Positions 30,105 to 41,817 of a stretch of DNA of 64,000 nucleotides are shown in pieces (positions within the stretch are counted from its first letter, which is position 1; each line of letters begins with the position of its first letter). The notes below the pieces were generated by a model. It had not been told where the DNA came from, did not search any database, and saw nothing but the letters and a program-made list of their open reading frames with translations. The position numbers and the translations under genes are program-made. The stretch is from Trypanosoma brucei gambiense DAL972 (lineage: Eukaryota; Euglenozoa; Kinetoplastea; Trypanosomatida; Trypanosomatidae): NCBI RefSeq assembly GCF_000210295.1, contig NC_026737.1:930001-994000 (forward strand), written 5' to 3'.

Positions 30105-31029
30105 AACAGCTTACTTCGCTTGTAAATACGGAGAGTAAGAGCGCATTACGGGGAAAGGAATCAAACAAGGAGAATGTAAAGTGGGGAAACTCGTGGAGAG
30201 TGGGGGTTGGGGGAAGTGTTTCCACACGGGAAAGATTTGTGGGAACCTGAAGAGCAGCCTGCATTCTTTCCCATTTTCATCTAACCCATTCTACATGCCT
30301 CCCGAAATCGCAACAGGTGGTAAAGGTTTCTTCCACTCCTGTAAGTACAAGAGAGCCACCTGTCACCTCTTTACTGATCGTTCCCACAACATATGACGCC
30401 CGCTGCAAAGGTTTAATGTATTATACGGCACCCACAGGACATTTTTACCCCATAAGCGTACCGGCCTTTCACCGCCGCAACAAACATTCATGAAGATCGT
30501 GCGGCCTGCACGCGGTGGACCATGAGAAATATCGTACACTCGTAAGCTCGATAGACTAACAGCGCACGACATCAGCCAAATGGATAGCAAGAAAAGTTGT
30601 GTGCGAGGCCTGGACATTTCCCACCAGTAACCAATCAAATGTGTCCGACTCACTAAGCACCACCACTTCGTTCTCCTATTGCACTGTGGAAAGAGTGAAG
30701 CCAGCCATTTTTGTCCGTTACTCGCTCTCCAGCGCGTTGTCTGCTTCCGGTACTGCACGGTAGTTCTAAACTACCTTAACGGTTTCGCAGTGAGCGAGGA
30801 AACACAAAGAAGAAGGTAGAAAAACTTCCATTGAGGGTATGTGAACCATCGAACGGAGAAGCCTTAACAGCAAAGCTTTACAGAATCACTATGTACCCTC
30901 TTCACGTTAAAGGTGTTTAATGTGCGCGAATCCCTAATCGATTAGCAACTCGAAGGAAATGCAAACTCTTTATTGATTAAATGGGATATCATGGAAATAA
31001 AAAAACATTTACTTTCTCATACGCTGCGA
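30105..31029. other. 0.9 kb intergenic stretch, no convincing gene
   Basis: The longest minus-strand frame (30363-30758) begins at GTG and is Trp/Arg/Cys-rich without domain features, so I do not call it. The stretch holds the NOP2 leader and the 3' UTR of WDR12. Confidence 0.55.
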
Positions 31030-32391
31030 TTAATTAAGAAGAGAGTCCCCTTTGAAACACTGAAATGATTTTGTGCTGTTATCTTTACCGCATGACACAA
31101 TCTCCCCATTACCTGAGTAGGTCACATCGAGTACGCCATCCGTATGTGACGTATCAAGAGTCAACAATGCGTTCGTGCCACAGCGGAGGTCCCACAGTCG
31201 GACAGTGCTGTCTTCGCTGGCGGTGGCGAAAAAATTCCCTCCGTTAACTTCGCCTTCGTCAGGGCGCCACAGCCACGAGGCCGCGTATAGCCACTGCTTG
31301 TGCCCGCTAAACACTTTCACGCTGCCCGTGCTTTCACCAACGCGGGTGTCGTACAATCGCGCTCGGTTGTCTGTACATGCAGCGATGATCAAATCACCAC
31401 CACCACCACCTCCTACAGTCCTTACGGCGAGCCCCTGCACCGGGTGGTCCCCTATGTACTGTTTCTGAAGCACCGCAGTCTCCACGTCCATGCACTTAAG
31501 TGTACCGTCAAGACCGGAGGAGTACAGGAGGGCGGCACCCTTTGCCGCAGAGAAGCGGCACGAAAGGGCCGGCCGCGTGTGATCTGTGAATGAGACAAGT
31601 GGCTCCTTCGCCGAGGGTTCTGTGGCTCCGTCCACCACTTGTGACCATTCGAACACCTTTACCGTACAATCCCATGAGGCGGTAGCCACATACTTTCCCG
31701 CCCCCGGGGAAATGTCAATGGACTCTATTGCATCCGTGTGGGCCTTCACAGAGCTGAGAAGTTGAAATTTCGATGCTGTAGCGTTGAACACCCACGCCGC
31801 CGCTCGTCCATCTTTGCTGCAACTCACGCAATAGAAGTCTTCTAAAAGACTGGAGCGTGCTCGTTTCTTCACCGAATCACGAGTTGTGTTTGTTGCTGTA
31901 CTCCTTGGTTTCATTGGGTGGACAACGACCTCTTTCACGCACTCGTCATGATGCGCTCCAATCGCCACACAGTCGTCGGCATCCCAAAGCCGGATGCACC
32001 GATCATACGACCCAGTTAACAATAGTTCGGAATGCCCCACGAATGGCACACGTACGCTGCTAACCCAGTCATCGTGTGGCAGATGCGAGCTTTCCTTTGC
32101 CTGCAACGCGGGCGTGTATTCGACGTTAACGAGTTCCTCCGTACTGACACCTCGCCGGCTCAGAAACTTCTGCAGCGTAGTTGTGATATATTCACCATTA
32201 TACAAAAAGTCAAACACTTGATCATTAACCGAAAGAACGCTCTGAACAAGCACGTTCAGCCCTTCTGGAAGCACATTCAATGGCACAGCATAGGACTCTT
32301 CCGGCATTGTTTTCGCATAGCTGTCAGTAAAAAAAGTTACCATCACATGGCCAACACCCGTCGCCGCGGAGGAAATAGCTTCTTCTTTCAT
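31030..32391 (-). CDS. WDR12: WD40 ribosome-assembly protein WDR12/YTM1, 453 aa
   Basis: An N-terminal NLE-type ubiquitin-like domain (about residues 17-90) has the VTFFTDS start and the FDFLYNGEYITTTLQKFL and TEELVNVEYTPA segments, which match WDR12/YTM1. WD40 repeats follow to the C-terminus, including IRLWD, VKVFEW and VRLWDLR blade ends; the GHKQWLYAASW and HTDGVLDV segments fit the seven-blade propeller. In other eukaryotes the protein joins BOP1/ERB1 and PES1/NOP7 (PeBoW) and is removed from pre-60S particles by the MIDAS ATPase REA1. The longest frame starts at GTG (32409), so I use the ATG at 32391. The ATG at 32343 begins exactly where family similarity starts and is also possible. 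Confidence 0.92.
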   Translation of the reverse strand: MKEEAISSAATGVGHVMVTFFTDSYAKTMPEESYAVPLNVLPEGLNVLVQSVLSVNDQVFDFLYNGEYITTTLQKFLSRRGVSTEELVNVEYTPALQAKESSHLPHDDWVSSVRVPFVGHSELLLTGSYDRCIRLWDADDCVAIGAHHDECVKEVVVHPMKPRSTATNTTRDSVKKRARSSLLEDFYCVSCSKDGRAAAWVFNATASKFQLLSSVKAHTDAIESIDISPGAGKYVATASWDCTVKVFEWSQVVDGATEPSAKEPLVSFTDHTRPALSCRFSAAKGAALLYSSGLDGTLKCMDVETAVLQKQYIGDHPVQGLAVRTVGGGGGGDLIIAACTDNRARLYDTRVGESTGSVKVFSGHKQWLYAASWLWRPDEGEVNGGNFFATASEDSTVRLWDLRCGTNALLTLDTSHTDGVLDVTYSGNGEIVSCGKDNSTKSFQCFKGDSLLN

Positions 32392-32803
32392 CAGAACAAG
32401 CAAATTCACGATTACTATGCTGAAGTAACCTCAGGTGGTGAAGATATTTCCTATTAAGGACAGATAAGAGAAGAAAAGTAAAGCAAAAATAAGAGATAAT
32501 AATAAAAAGAAAATTAATCATCAGAAAAATAAGATAAATAACTCAAAAGCACAATGAACAAGCAAAAACAAAACAATTATAAAGCAATATATTACTAAAA
32601 ACAAAAGATAAATTAAAAAAAAACAACCTGCAAAAATAAACCATTCCTCCAAAGCATTAACATCACACACAAACATAACGACAAAGTTAAAAATCACACA
32701 GCCATAAATAGCTCGTATGTAAAAATTAACAGAGCAAAACATGATAAATTTCACACCCTCTCCAAAAAAGGAAAAAAAATTCGACAGAGCTCCACAAATT
32801 AGG
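32392..32803. other. Unique A-rich spacer between WDR12 and the cyclase array
   Basis: About 410 bp of A-rich sequence found only once in the window. It ends abruptly at 32804, where homology to the array spacers begins. No gene seen. Confidence 0.65.
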
Positions 32804-32924
32804 TTGGAGGCCAACCTTACCATTTTCGTACCTGGCATACTGAAGGCAAATGGAAGAAAAGTATGAGGTGTTGACATATGCGGGATCGTAGTAAGCAACA
32901 TCATACATAGGGGGAGGGAATGAC

Positions 32925-33541
32925 TGAAAACGCAAACAAATACAAATGATGAAATACGAAGATACAAACCAAGCGGTGCTATTGCGCACACGTGAGGGGC
33001 GTACAAGGATTTTCCTCATATTGGTTGCGTTGCTTCAGAATAATGGTATGGATGCAACAGTTAGCCACGGAAAAGGCACAATAGCATTTGCATTTGACAC
33101 AGTAGAGAAAGGGGAGAGATGTGTACACATAAACCAATATAACAATAAGGGAAGAAAACATCGAACCGAGCAGTTGGTAAAAATGGTGATAGGGTAGCGG
33201 TTGTAATATTGACATAAAACAGGCACTGCCACATTAAAAGATGTTTTTGAACAGAGTTGTGAGTCGGCAGGAGGTGCGTGCACAGTAATTAAATGCCGGG
33301 ACCACAACATCCACACTACAGAAAGTTATGAAGAGTAGACCATAACATGTGTTTAGTGAGGCAGGGGATAAACCAAAAAAGGATCTACAAGACATGATTA
33401 ACATATTTGCAAGGGGGCCGAAACAAAAACATATAACAACGTTAACATGTGTGGTAAACGTAAATGGTAAAAGGAAAAATTACGAACCTTTGCAACATAC
33501 ACCACCAACACATACAGTAACACAAGCTTTCCACAGTTAAA
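32925..33541 (+). other. Possible decayed coding remnant on the + strand, repeated in every spacer
   Basis: Opposite to the cyclase strand, each spacer holds an 83-codon frame (here 32946-33197). After two close stops the same frame reopens for about 42 codons (about 33210-33335) with a Cys-rich stretch (SCESAGGACTVIKC). A frame-shifted 63-codon piece follows (33349-33540). The predicted peptides look protein-like (Lys/Thr/Gln-rich), but I do not recognise a family. The 83-codon frame recurs at 38103, 41212, 45571, 50729 and 55887. Variation between copies includes both silent and replacement changes. It may be a pseudogene relic carried along by array amplification, or chance openness of A-rich DNA. 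Confidence 0.25.
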
Positions 33542-33551
33542 GCGAAAAAAA

Positions 33552-36500
33552 TTAATTCCCGTGAAGCTCACGCTCCAATCCATGATTAGAAATTATAATG
33601 AGTGACGCACTCCTAAGTGTACTGACAGAGTGCTCACTGCCAACTGCTGCACAGTGATCGACAACTCGACCCACTTTCACTGCAATACGCCGTATAACTC
33701 CTTCGCAATATTCCTCATTCCACGTGGCTTTCGATGACGGCGGGAGGCTCACCTGCCAGCGCTCACATAAAGGCAACAATAGCTTCTGTCTTTGGGATAG
33801 AGGGACTGTACCGAAAACAGCGTGCAAACAGCTGTCAATCATCTGCGAAGTTCCACTTAATACGCCACGTAAGGATCCCGTATCGCTGAAGGAAGTGCTT
33901 GACAGATCCCCGTCTTCGACAACCTCGTGGTCCAACCTCAGTGCTGCGAAGGACCGTCCGACTACAGCGTTTAGTTGGTACATTTCAACAGGCTCAGGGA
34001 CGCCACGCAACGACATGGATCCAAGAGCTGTCACGTCAAGTTGCCCACGCTCTGAATTGCTTAGCGAAAGATATGCCGCGCGCGTCAGCAGCACCTGACC
34101 ACCATTAGCCACACTTTCTGTTCGCGCTGCCATGTTTGATGTTCGCCCGTAGTAATCGTAGCCTTTTGTCACTTCGTCATGACGGATATCGCAAAGACCA
34201 GTGTGGACCCCGACACGCACGCGCAGCCCATTCCACAGTTGGCGATAAACCTCAGGATCCAACCGTGCGGACGGTGCCTTGTATTCGTTATCGTCATCTG
34301 CACGCTGCCTCTCAAACTCACGATACGAATCGTCGAATGCTGTGGTGCCCCACTCATGGCGCAGGAAGCACCGCTGTAAGTCGGACGCAAGCTGTGCAGC
34401 AGCAAAAGGTTTTTTACAAGCAATCATAAACGAGTCCCCGACAGTCTTTACCTCATAGCATCCGTACTGTACGATGAGTGAGCGGATAAGACGGTGGTGT
34501 GTTGACACGGCATCAGGCATCAGCTCAGGGTGTGCTGCCCATTGCGCTGTACTGCTCTCTATGTCAGTAAAGATTAGCGTTACGGGCTCCATTGGCTCCT
34601 TGGGAGCACTGTCATTGTCACGCGCACCACGGCGCAGAACATAGAGCACCACCACCAGAGGCGCAGCAAACAAAGCCAAGGCGACGAGGGAACCAACAAT
34701 AACTCCGGCAAGTTGTGCGGACGACAACTTAATGGCGTTAGGATCAGCGTAGCGTATCAATGGCGTGACGGGCGAGGTTAATGGCGGTACGGAGGCATTT
34801 AATGCACGTGCCAGTGACCACATGGAAATACGCGTTGCGCCATAGTTCACGACACACACCTCTCCTTGTTCAGGGACTGGGTCATTGGCTGTGAAGCACT
34901 CCTTCTCCTCTTCCTCTTCAAAAGGACCGTACCGCATTTCATCCGCGGTAATGATAGATTGCATGTAGATGGTGTCAAGCAGCGTTTTGGGTGTCACATA
35001 CTCCATGCGTGGGAGGACGGCTTGAGCAAACCGTGCAGCAGCGTACCCCAGCAATGGCAGCGGCTTCCATGCTGATGAGTCTGGCAATGCGGTATGAAAT
35101 TCTCTTACGATCTCTGATGACGTATTGGCGTCTGCCCAGTGAGGTAAACTTGTCGCGAACTGCACACGCTCAGCGTTCGGGTTACCATTGAATGCGCTGA
35201 CCAGCTCATCATACATCAGGGCAACGTCGAAGAATGGGATGAGCACACGCACATCTGGGTTGCGATCCAGGTGCGCTGCGAGCAAGGAAGGGTCACCGGG
35301 GGCAAGACCAATAACAAACGCATTCCCACGGTTTGGCAGGCGCCCAACAAGGGTGGCATTGTCATCCAGCACAGCTACCGTTTGCAGTGTTCCGCCGTGC
35401 ATCCAAACAATCTTCCGCAGTGCGACCTCAATGATGGTGGCATCAGTTCCACGTACGATGGCAGACATAGGGGCGCTGGCACTTGTGTTTGTCACGTAAC
35501 CCACAACAACAAACAACTGCTGCTCGAGTGTGGGCGACAGTTGAATCACGTTTTTGCCACGATGATGCAGGCGTGGTGTAAGCATCACGGGGTCAACGAA
35601 AGCAACTTCGGCAATGGACAGCATCGCATCATCAACGACACCAAACACAGCCGTCACACTCCTTGTGTCAAGCTGATGCTGCAATGTTCTGGCACTTTCA
35701 GCTGAGGATGATGCCATTGAATGAAAGAACAGTCGCCGTGAAAGGGCTGATTCTCTTCCCCTGGTGGAAGCGTACAGCACCTCGGACATCGACGCATATG
35801 TATCCACAGGTAGCGCCGTATCAAACAAAGTTAAGGACAGGATACTCATCGGTGATGGGATTCTCGGTTTGTTTATGTAACACTTTTTGGAATCAAAAAT
35901 TGTCACTCCGCCGTTGACTGGAAATAATCTATAGCCACTACCAATAACATTCATTAGTACCAGACTTCCTCCCTGATTACAGTTGCATGCTGCTCCCTGT
36001 TTAGCCGCCCCACCTTTGCAGTCTCCACCAAAATCACCAATCACAAGATCGTCAATAACATAACGGCGCTGGTTATACAGTGACTCCATGAATGCCTTCC
36101 TGCTTGTTAGCCACTCCCGACTACTTAGCGCCTGGGACAGCACTTCTCCCGCAATCCACCCATACACCATAAGCCTCCCATCCACGTCGTCGTGGTCGAA
36201 GTTATCCGTGCCATGAAAACAGTCACTCCAGGATTAGCGCTCAGGTACGACCTCATGTGATCCTGAAAGCGCCTGATTGCTCGGTAGAGTGTGTTTTTTG
36301 CTAGTGGATTTGTTCCAGTCAATATTACCTGTCCAAATTTCAAAGGCGCCCCTGCAGCTTCCAATGCCTCGCGCCACGCTCCTACGATAGAAAACTCGAG
36401 TGTTGAATGAGCCAGTACGTAAGCGTCGCGTGTACGTTTGTCAGCCACTATTTTATTCAGAAACCTCATTGTGTCGTTGATTGGTGGTGCAACAGCGATT

Positions 36501-37249
36501 ACACCCTGAGGCCGCGTCTTCGCAAACGCTTCCCACGCCGCTTCGAAGGCTCTGTCGTCAGCAAAAGCTTCCATTGAGCTTTTTACAGTAAACACACCGC
36601 ACAGCTCACGACCCATATGAGAGAACAGCTCTACTGCATGCTTATACTCACTATCACCAAACGAAATGTCCTGAAGATACATAAATCCAATCCGAAGCAG
36701 GCGCAGTTGGCTGACAGCATACCGGACCAATGCAATAAGCTCGGCAGTGGGTGAAGCGCGGATAAAATATATGTTGGGATTCCATCCACGCACAATACTC
36801 GACCCTGTAGATGGAGCGAAGGCAACCAGATCTTCCCGCTTCAGCAACGGAAGTGCGTGTAATGTTTCAATATCGGTCAGTGGTCCAAACACAACAAATA
36901 AACCCTTTTCTGTAGTAGCAACACGTTGTAAGGCATCAACTACTTCAACGTTGTTAGGGGGAGGCGGCACAACCTGCACCGTTACATTGGGTGCCACAGT
37001 CCACTGGCGAGCGGCAAATGACGCATTGAGGCCGGCATTTATTGCTTCAACTTGTCTGTACTCAACGTAGGGACTATAAATGAAAGAGTAAACCTTCACC
37101 TTTATGTTTCCCTCTGAGTGCGCTGGAAGAACATTTGAGAACAGTAACAGTGCCATAACGGTGGAAAGGCGACAGTGCCACACAGCGGAGCCCGCGGATT
37201 TGCTCGCAGCAGGCGTGTGAGGACCATCAGTTTCACTGTGGTAAATCAT
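33552..37249 (-). pseudogene. GRESAG4: Receptor-type adenylate cyclase, GRESAG4 family (copy B), 1-bp frameshift
   Basis: Aligned to intact copies E and F (3699 bp), this copy is 3698 bp. One T is missing near 36214 (CCATGAAAAC where other copies read CCATTGAAAAC), which shifts the frame in the ectodomain after about residue 345. The 5' part (from the ATG at 37249) and the 3' part (33552 to about 36213) are otherwise fully open and near-identical to copy F, with the same signal region, transmembrane helix and both catalytic Asp motifs. With no other damage, this is either a very recent pseudogene or a base-calling error in a repeat that is hard to assemble. The cytosolic tail carries the VLSGTSQ variant. 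Confidence 0.85.
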
Positions 37250-37319
37250 TGAATACGTGAAGGAAGCAATGAATGGCTTGCTTTAGGTGAGTGGCCGTAT
37301 GTGTACGCGTGCTTGTTGT

Positions 37320-37321
37320 CT
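37320..37321 (-). promoter_or_regulatory. Predicted spliced-leader acceptor AG for copy B
   Basis: On the minus strand a pyrimidine-rich stretch (CTACACCCACCTCCCACAC) leads to CTTTTGTAG, giving a 70-nt 5' leader before the ATG. The same site is conserved in all complete array copies. The family knowledge used is that trypanosome mRNAs are trans-spliced at the first AG after a pyrimidine tract. Confidence 0.5.
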
Positions 37322-37403
37322 ACAAAAGTTGTGTGGGAGGTGGGTGTAGTGCAAAGAAATTTGGTGGGATTATAAATGGCGGACACAACCTTCCACAACA
37401 GCA

Positions 37404-37790
37404 TCAAAGAGAAGATTTGCGATTCACACTGTTATAGGTAGCAGCGTGACGAAAAACAGTAACAGCTGCAACAGATTGTGGTGTTAGGCCAGCACAGACT
37501 GCTACGGCACGACACAAGTGGGTGTAAAGCTGGCTTTCATTACATTGGTGTAACTCGAATAAACTCGACAGGGCAGCAACGAATTCGGAACAGCTCCCTC
37601 GGAAATCACTAAAGGCAGTCACGAGATCAAGATCTGTCACGAAAAATGACACGCCGCTGCCAGCCGGGGGATTATATACTTGGGTGCTGCCGATACACGC
37701 GTAATTCCTTCCACGCAGTAAATGATAAGATGGAGCAACGACGACACCCGAATCGGAAGCCACACGCGGCGAAATAGGACAGAATCGCAT
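37404..37790 (-). CDS. Small hypothetical ORF in array spacer, 128 aa (first of four copies)
   Basis: A 128-codon ATG-initiated frame lies about 155 bp upstream of the cyclase gene, on the same strand. Its composition is protein-like (AVAVCAGLTPQSVAAVTVF segment), with no signal peptide or clear membrane span and no recognised family. It recurs at 40513-40899, 50030-50416 and 55188-55574. This copy and the next two encode the same protein. It is absent upstream of copy G, where homology ends, and missing at the D/E junction. I see no strong splice acceptor for it, and the differences in the fourth copy give no sign of purifying selection, so it may not be a functional gene. Confidence 0.35.
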   Translation of the reverse strand: MRFCPISPRVASDSGVVVAPSYHLLRGRNYACIGSTQVYNPPAGSGVSFFVTDLDLVTAFSDFRGSCSEFVAALSSLFELHQCNESQLYTHLCRAVAVCAGLTPQSVAAVTVFRHAATYNSVNRKSSL

Positions 37791-38403
37791 TCAGTCATAG
37801 GTCACAAGTATTGCGTTGTTCAGCCATGCGATTGCAAAAACGGTAGCATCCAAATTACATCGCATACAACATTCACTCAATCCATATCGTGCACGAAGAA
37901 CACAAAATGTGGGTACGAGCCATTACTACACGGCATCGACACGCAGGACTGGGTCATCGTTTGGAGGCCAACCTTACCATTTTCGTACCTGGCATACTGA
38001 AGGCAAATGGAAGAAAAGTATGAGGTGTTGACATATGCGGGATCGTAGTAAGCAACGTCATACATAGGGGGAGGGAATGACTGAAAACGCAAACAAATAC
38101 AAATGATGAAATACGAAGATACAAACCAAGCGGTGCTATTGCGCACACGTGAGGGGCGTACAAGGATTTTCCTCATATTGGTTGCGTTGCTTCAGAATAA
38201 TGGTATGGATGCAACAGTTAGCCACGGAAAAGGCACAATAGCATTTGCATTCGACACAGTAGAGAAAGGGGAGAGATGTGTACACATAAACCAATATAAC
38301 AATAAGGGAAGAAAACATCGAACCGAGCAGTTGGTAAAAATGGTGATAGGGTAGCGGTTGTAATATTGACATAAAACCAGGCACTGCCACATAAAAGATG
38401 TTT

Positions 38404-38503
38404 NNNNNNNNNNNNNNNNNNNNNNNNNNNNNNNNNNNNNNNNNNNNNNNNNNNNNNNNNNNNNNNNNNNNNNNNNNNNNNNNNNNNNNNNNNNNNNNNN
38501 NNN
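38404..38503. other. Assembly gap (100 N) in unit C
   Basis: Exactly 100 N, the conventional length for a gap of unknown size. It removes most of the 3' half of copy C and part of the spacer. Sequence just right of it (38504-38580) has several small insertions and substitutions relative to all other copies, as expected at the low-quality end of a read. Confidence 0.98.
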
Positions 38504-40358
38504 GCATTCAAAACAATTTTCCGCCAGTGCGACCTCAATGATGGTGGCATCAGCTTCACGTTACGATGGCAGACATAGGGGTGCGGGCACTTGTGTTTGT
38601 CACGTAACCCACAACAACAAACAACTGCTGCTCGAGTGTGGGCGACAGTTGAATCACGTTTTTGCCACGATGATGCAGGCGTGGTGTAAGCATCACGGGG
38701 TCAACGAAAGCAACTTCGGCAATGGACAGCATCGCATCATCAACGACACCAAACACAGCCGTCACACTCCTTGTGTCAAGCTGATGCTGCAATGTTCTGG
38801 CACTTTCAGCTGAGGATGATGCCATTGAATGAAAGAACAGTCGCCGTGAAAGGGCTGATTCTCTTCCCCTGGTGGAAGCGTACAGCGCCTCGGACATCGA
38901 CGCATATGTATCCACAGGTAGCGCCGTATCAAACAAAGTTAAGGACAGGATACTCATCGGTGATGGGATTCTCGGTTTGTTTATGTAACACTTTTTGGAA
39001 TCAAAAATTGTTACTCCGCCGTTGACTGGAAATAATCTATAGCCACTACCAATAACATTCATTAGTACCAGACTTCCTCCCTGATTACAGTTGCATGCTG
39101 CTCCCTGTTTAGCCGCCCCACCTTTGCAGTCTCCACCAAAATCACCAATCACAAGATCGTCAATAACATAACGGCGCTGGTTATACAGTGACTCCATGAA
39201 TGCCTTCCTGCTTGTTAGCCACTCCCGACTACTTAGCGCCTGGGACAGCACTTCTCCCGCAATCCACCCATACACCATAAGCCTCCCATCCACGTCGTCG
39301 TGGTCGAAGTTATCCGTGCCATTGAAAACAGTCACTCCAGGATTAGCGCTCAGGTACGACCTCATGTGATCCTGAAAGCGCCTGATTGCTCGGTAGAGTG
39401 TGTTTTTTGCTAGTGGATTTGTTCCAGTCAATATTACCTGTCCAAATTTCAAAGGCGCCCCTGCAGCTTCCAATGCCTCGCGCCACGCTCCTACGATAGA
39501 AAACTCGAGTGTTGAATGAGCCAGTACGTAAGCGTCGCGTGTACGTTTGTCAGCCACTATTTTATTCAGAAACCTCATTGTGTCGTTGATTGGTGGTGCA
39601 ACAGCGATTACACCCTGAGGCCGCGTCTTCGCAAACGCTTCCCACGCCGCTTCGAAGGCTCTGTCGTCAGCAAAAGCTTCCATTGAGCTTTTTACAGTAA
39701 ACACACCGCACAGCTCACGACCCATATGAGAGAACAGCTCTACTGCATGCTTATACTCACTATCACCAAACGAAATGTCCTGAAGATACATAAATCCAAT
39801 CCGAAGCAGGCGCAGTTGGCTGACAGCATACCGGACCAATGCAATAAGCTCGGCAGTGGGTGAAGCGCGGATAAAATATATGTTGGGATTCCATCCACGC
39901 ACAATACTCGACCCTGTAGATGGAGCGAAGGCAACCAGATCTTCCCGCTTCAGCAACGGAAGTGCGTGTAATGTTTCAATATCGGTCAGTGGTCCAAACA
40001 CAACAAATAAACCCTTTTCTGTAGTAGCAACACGTTGTAAGGCATCAACTACTTCAACGTTGTTAGGGGGAGGCGGCACAACCTGCACCGTTACATTGGG
40101 TGCCACAGTCCACTGGCGAGCGGCAAATGACGCATTGAGGCCGGCATTTATTGCTTCAACTTGTCTGTACTCAACGTAGGGACTATAAATGAAAGAGTAA
40201 ACCTTCACCTTTATGTTTCCCTCTGAGTGCGCTGGAAGAACATTTGAGAACAGTAACAGTGCCATAACGGTGGAAAGGCGACAGTGCCACACAGCGGAGC
40301 CCGCGGATTTGCTCGCAGCAGGCGTGTGAGGACCATCAGTTTCACTGTGGTAAATCAT
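38504..40358 (-). CDS. GRESAG4: Receptor-type adenylate cyclase, GRESAG4 family (copy C), 3' part lost in gap
   Basis: The N-terminal 600 residues of an array cyclase read cleanly from the ATG at 40358: a polar leader, a signal-peptide core around residues 31-45 (VMALLLFSNVLPAHS), then the ectodomain of the same type as copies B and F (SSMEAFADDRAFEAAW segment). Near 38556 the frame breaks through small indels next to the assembly gap, so the transmembrane and catalytic parts are not visible. The indels are most likely sequencing errors. At the compared sites it differs from copy B by a single replacement (SEALYAS for SEVLYAS) and lacks B's frameshift. Confidence 0.88.
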
Positions 40359-40428
40359 TGAATACGTGAAGGAAGCAATGAATGGCTTGCTTTAGGTGAG
40401 TGGCCGTATGTGTACGCGTGCTTGTTGT

Positions 40429-40430
40429 CT
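40429..40430 (-). promoter_or_regulatory. Predicted spliced-leader acceptor AG for copy C
   Basis: Same pyrimidine tract and TTTTGTAG as the other copies, 70 nt of leader before the ATG at 40358. Confidence 0.5.
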
Positions 40431-40512
40431 ACAAAAGTTGTGTGGGAGGTGGGTGTAGTGCAAAGAAATTTGGTGGGATTATAAATGGCGGACACAACCT
40501 TCCACAACAGCA

Positions 40513-40899
40513 TCAAAGAGAAGATTTGCGATTCACACTGTTATAGGTAGCAGCGTGACGAAAAACAGTAACAGCTGCAACAGATTGTGGTGTTAGGCCA
40601 GCACAGACTGCTACGGCACGACACAAGTGGGTGTAAAGCTGGCTTTCATTACATTGGTGTAACTCGAATAAACTCGACAGGGCAGCAACGAATTCGGAAC
40701 AGCTCCCTCGGAAATCACTAAAGGCAGTCACGAGATCAAGATCTGTCACGAAAAATGACACGCCGCTGCCAGCCGGGGGATTATATACTTGGGTGCTGCC
40801 GATACACGCGTAATTCCTTCCACGCAGTAAATGATAAGATGGAGCAACGACGACACCCGAATCGGAAGCCACACGCGGCGAAATAGGACAGAATCGCAT
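40513..40899 (-). CDS. Small hypothetical ORF in array spacer, 128 aa (second copy)
   Basis: Encodes the same protein as the frame at 37404-37790 and lies in the equivalent place upstream of copy C. No recognised family. Confidence 0.35.
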   Translation of the reverse strand: MRFCPISPRVASDSGVVVAPSYHLLRGRNYACIGSTQVYNPPAGSGVSFFVTDLDLVTAFSDFRGSCSEFVAALSSLFELHQCNESQLYTHLCRAVAVCAGLTPQSVAAVTVFRHAATYNSVNRKSSL

Positions 40900-41817
40900 T
40901 CAGTCATAGGTCACAAGTATTGCGTTGTTCAGCCATGCGATTGCAAAAACGGTAGCATCCAAATTACATCGCATACAACATTCACTCAATCCATATCGTG
41001 CACGAAGAACACAAAATGTGGGTACGAGCCATTACTACACGGCATCGACACGCAGGACTGGGTCATCGTTTGGAGGCCAACCTTACCATTTTCGTACCTG
41101 GCATACTGAAGGCAAATGGAAGAAAAGTATGAGGTGTTGACATATGCGGGATCGTAGTAAGCAACGTCATACATAGGGGGAGGGAATGACTGAAAACGCA
41201 AACAAATACAAATGATGAAATACGAAGATACAAACCAAGCGGTGCTATTGCGCACACGTGAGGGGCGTACAAGGATTTTCCTCATATTGGTTGCGTTGCT
41301 TCAGAGTAATGGTATGGATGCAACAGTTAGCCACGGAAAAGGCACAATAGCATTTGCATTTGACACAGTAGAGAAAGGGGAGAGATGTGTACACATAAAC
41401 CAATATAACAATAAGGGAAGAAAACATCGAACCGAGCAGTTGGTAAAAATGGTGATAGGGTAGCGGTTGTAATATTGACATAAAACAGGCACTGCCACAT
41501 TAAAAGATGTTTTTGAACAGAGTTGTGAGTCGGCAGGAGGTGCGTGCACAGTAATTAAATGCCGGGACCACAACATCCACACTACAGACAGTTATGAAGA
41601 GTAGACCATAACATGTGTTTAGTGAGGCAGGGGATAAACCAAAAAAGGATCTACAAGACATGATTAACATATTTGCAAGGGGGCCGAAACAAAAACATAT
41701 AACAACGTTAACATGTGTGGTAAACGTAAATGGGAAAAGGAAAAATTACGAACCTTTGCAACATACACCACCAACACATACAGTAACACAAGCTTTCCAC
41801 AGTTAAAGCGAAAACAA

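Noticed and set aside
30363..30758. 131-codon minus-strand frame upstream of NOP2
   Set aside because: It begins at GTG, has skewed Trp/Arg/Cys composition and no domain features.
32521..33006. 161-codon minus-strand frame across the left edge of the array
   Set aside because: It starts at a TTG, is Phe/Ile-rich from A-rich DNA on the other strand, and straddles the unique/repeat boundary.
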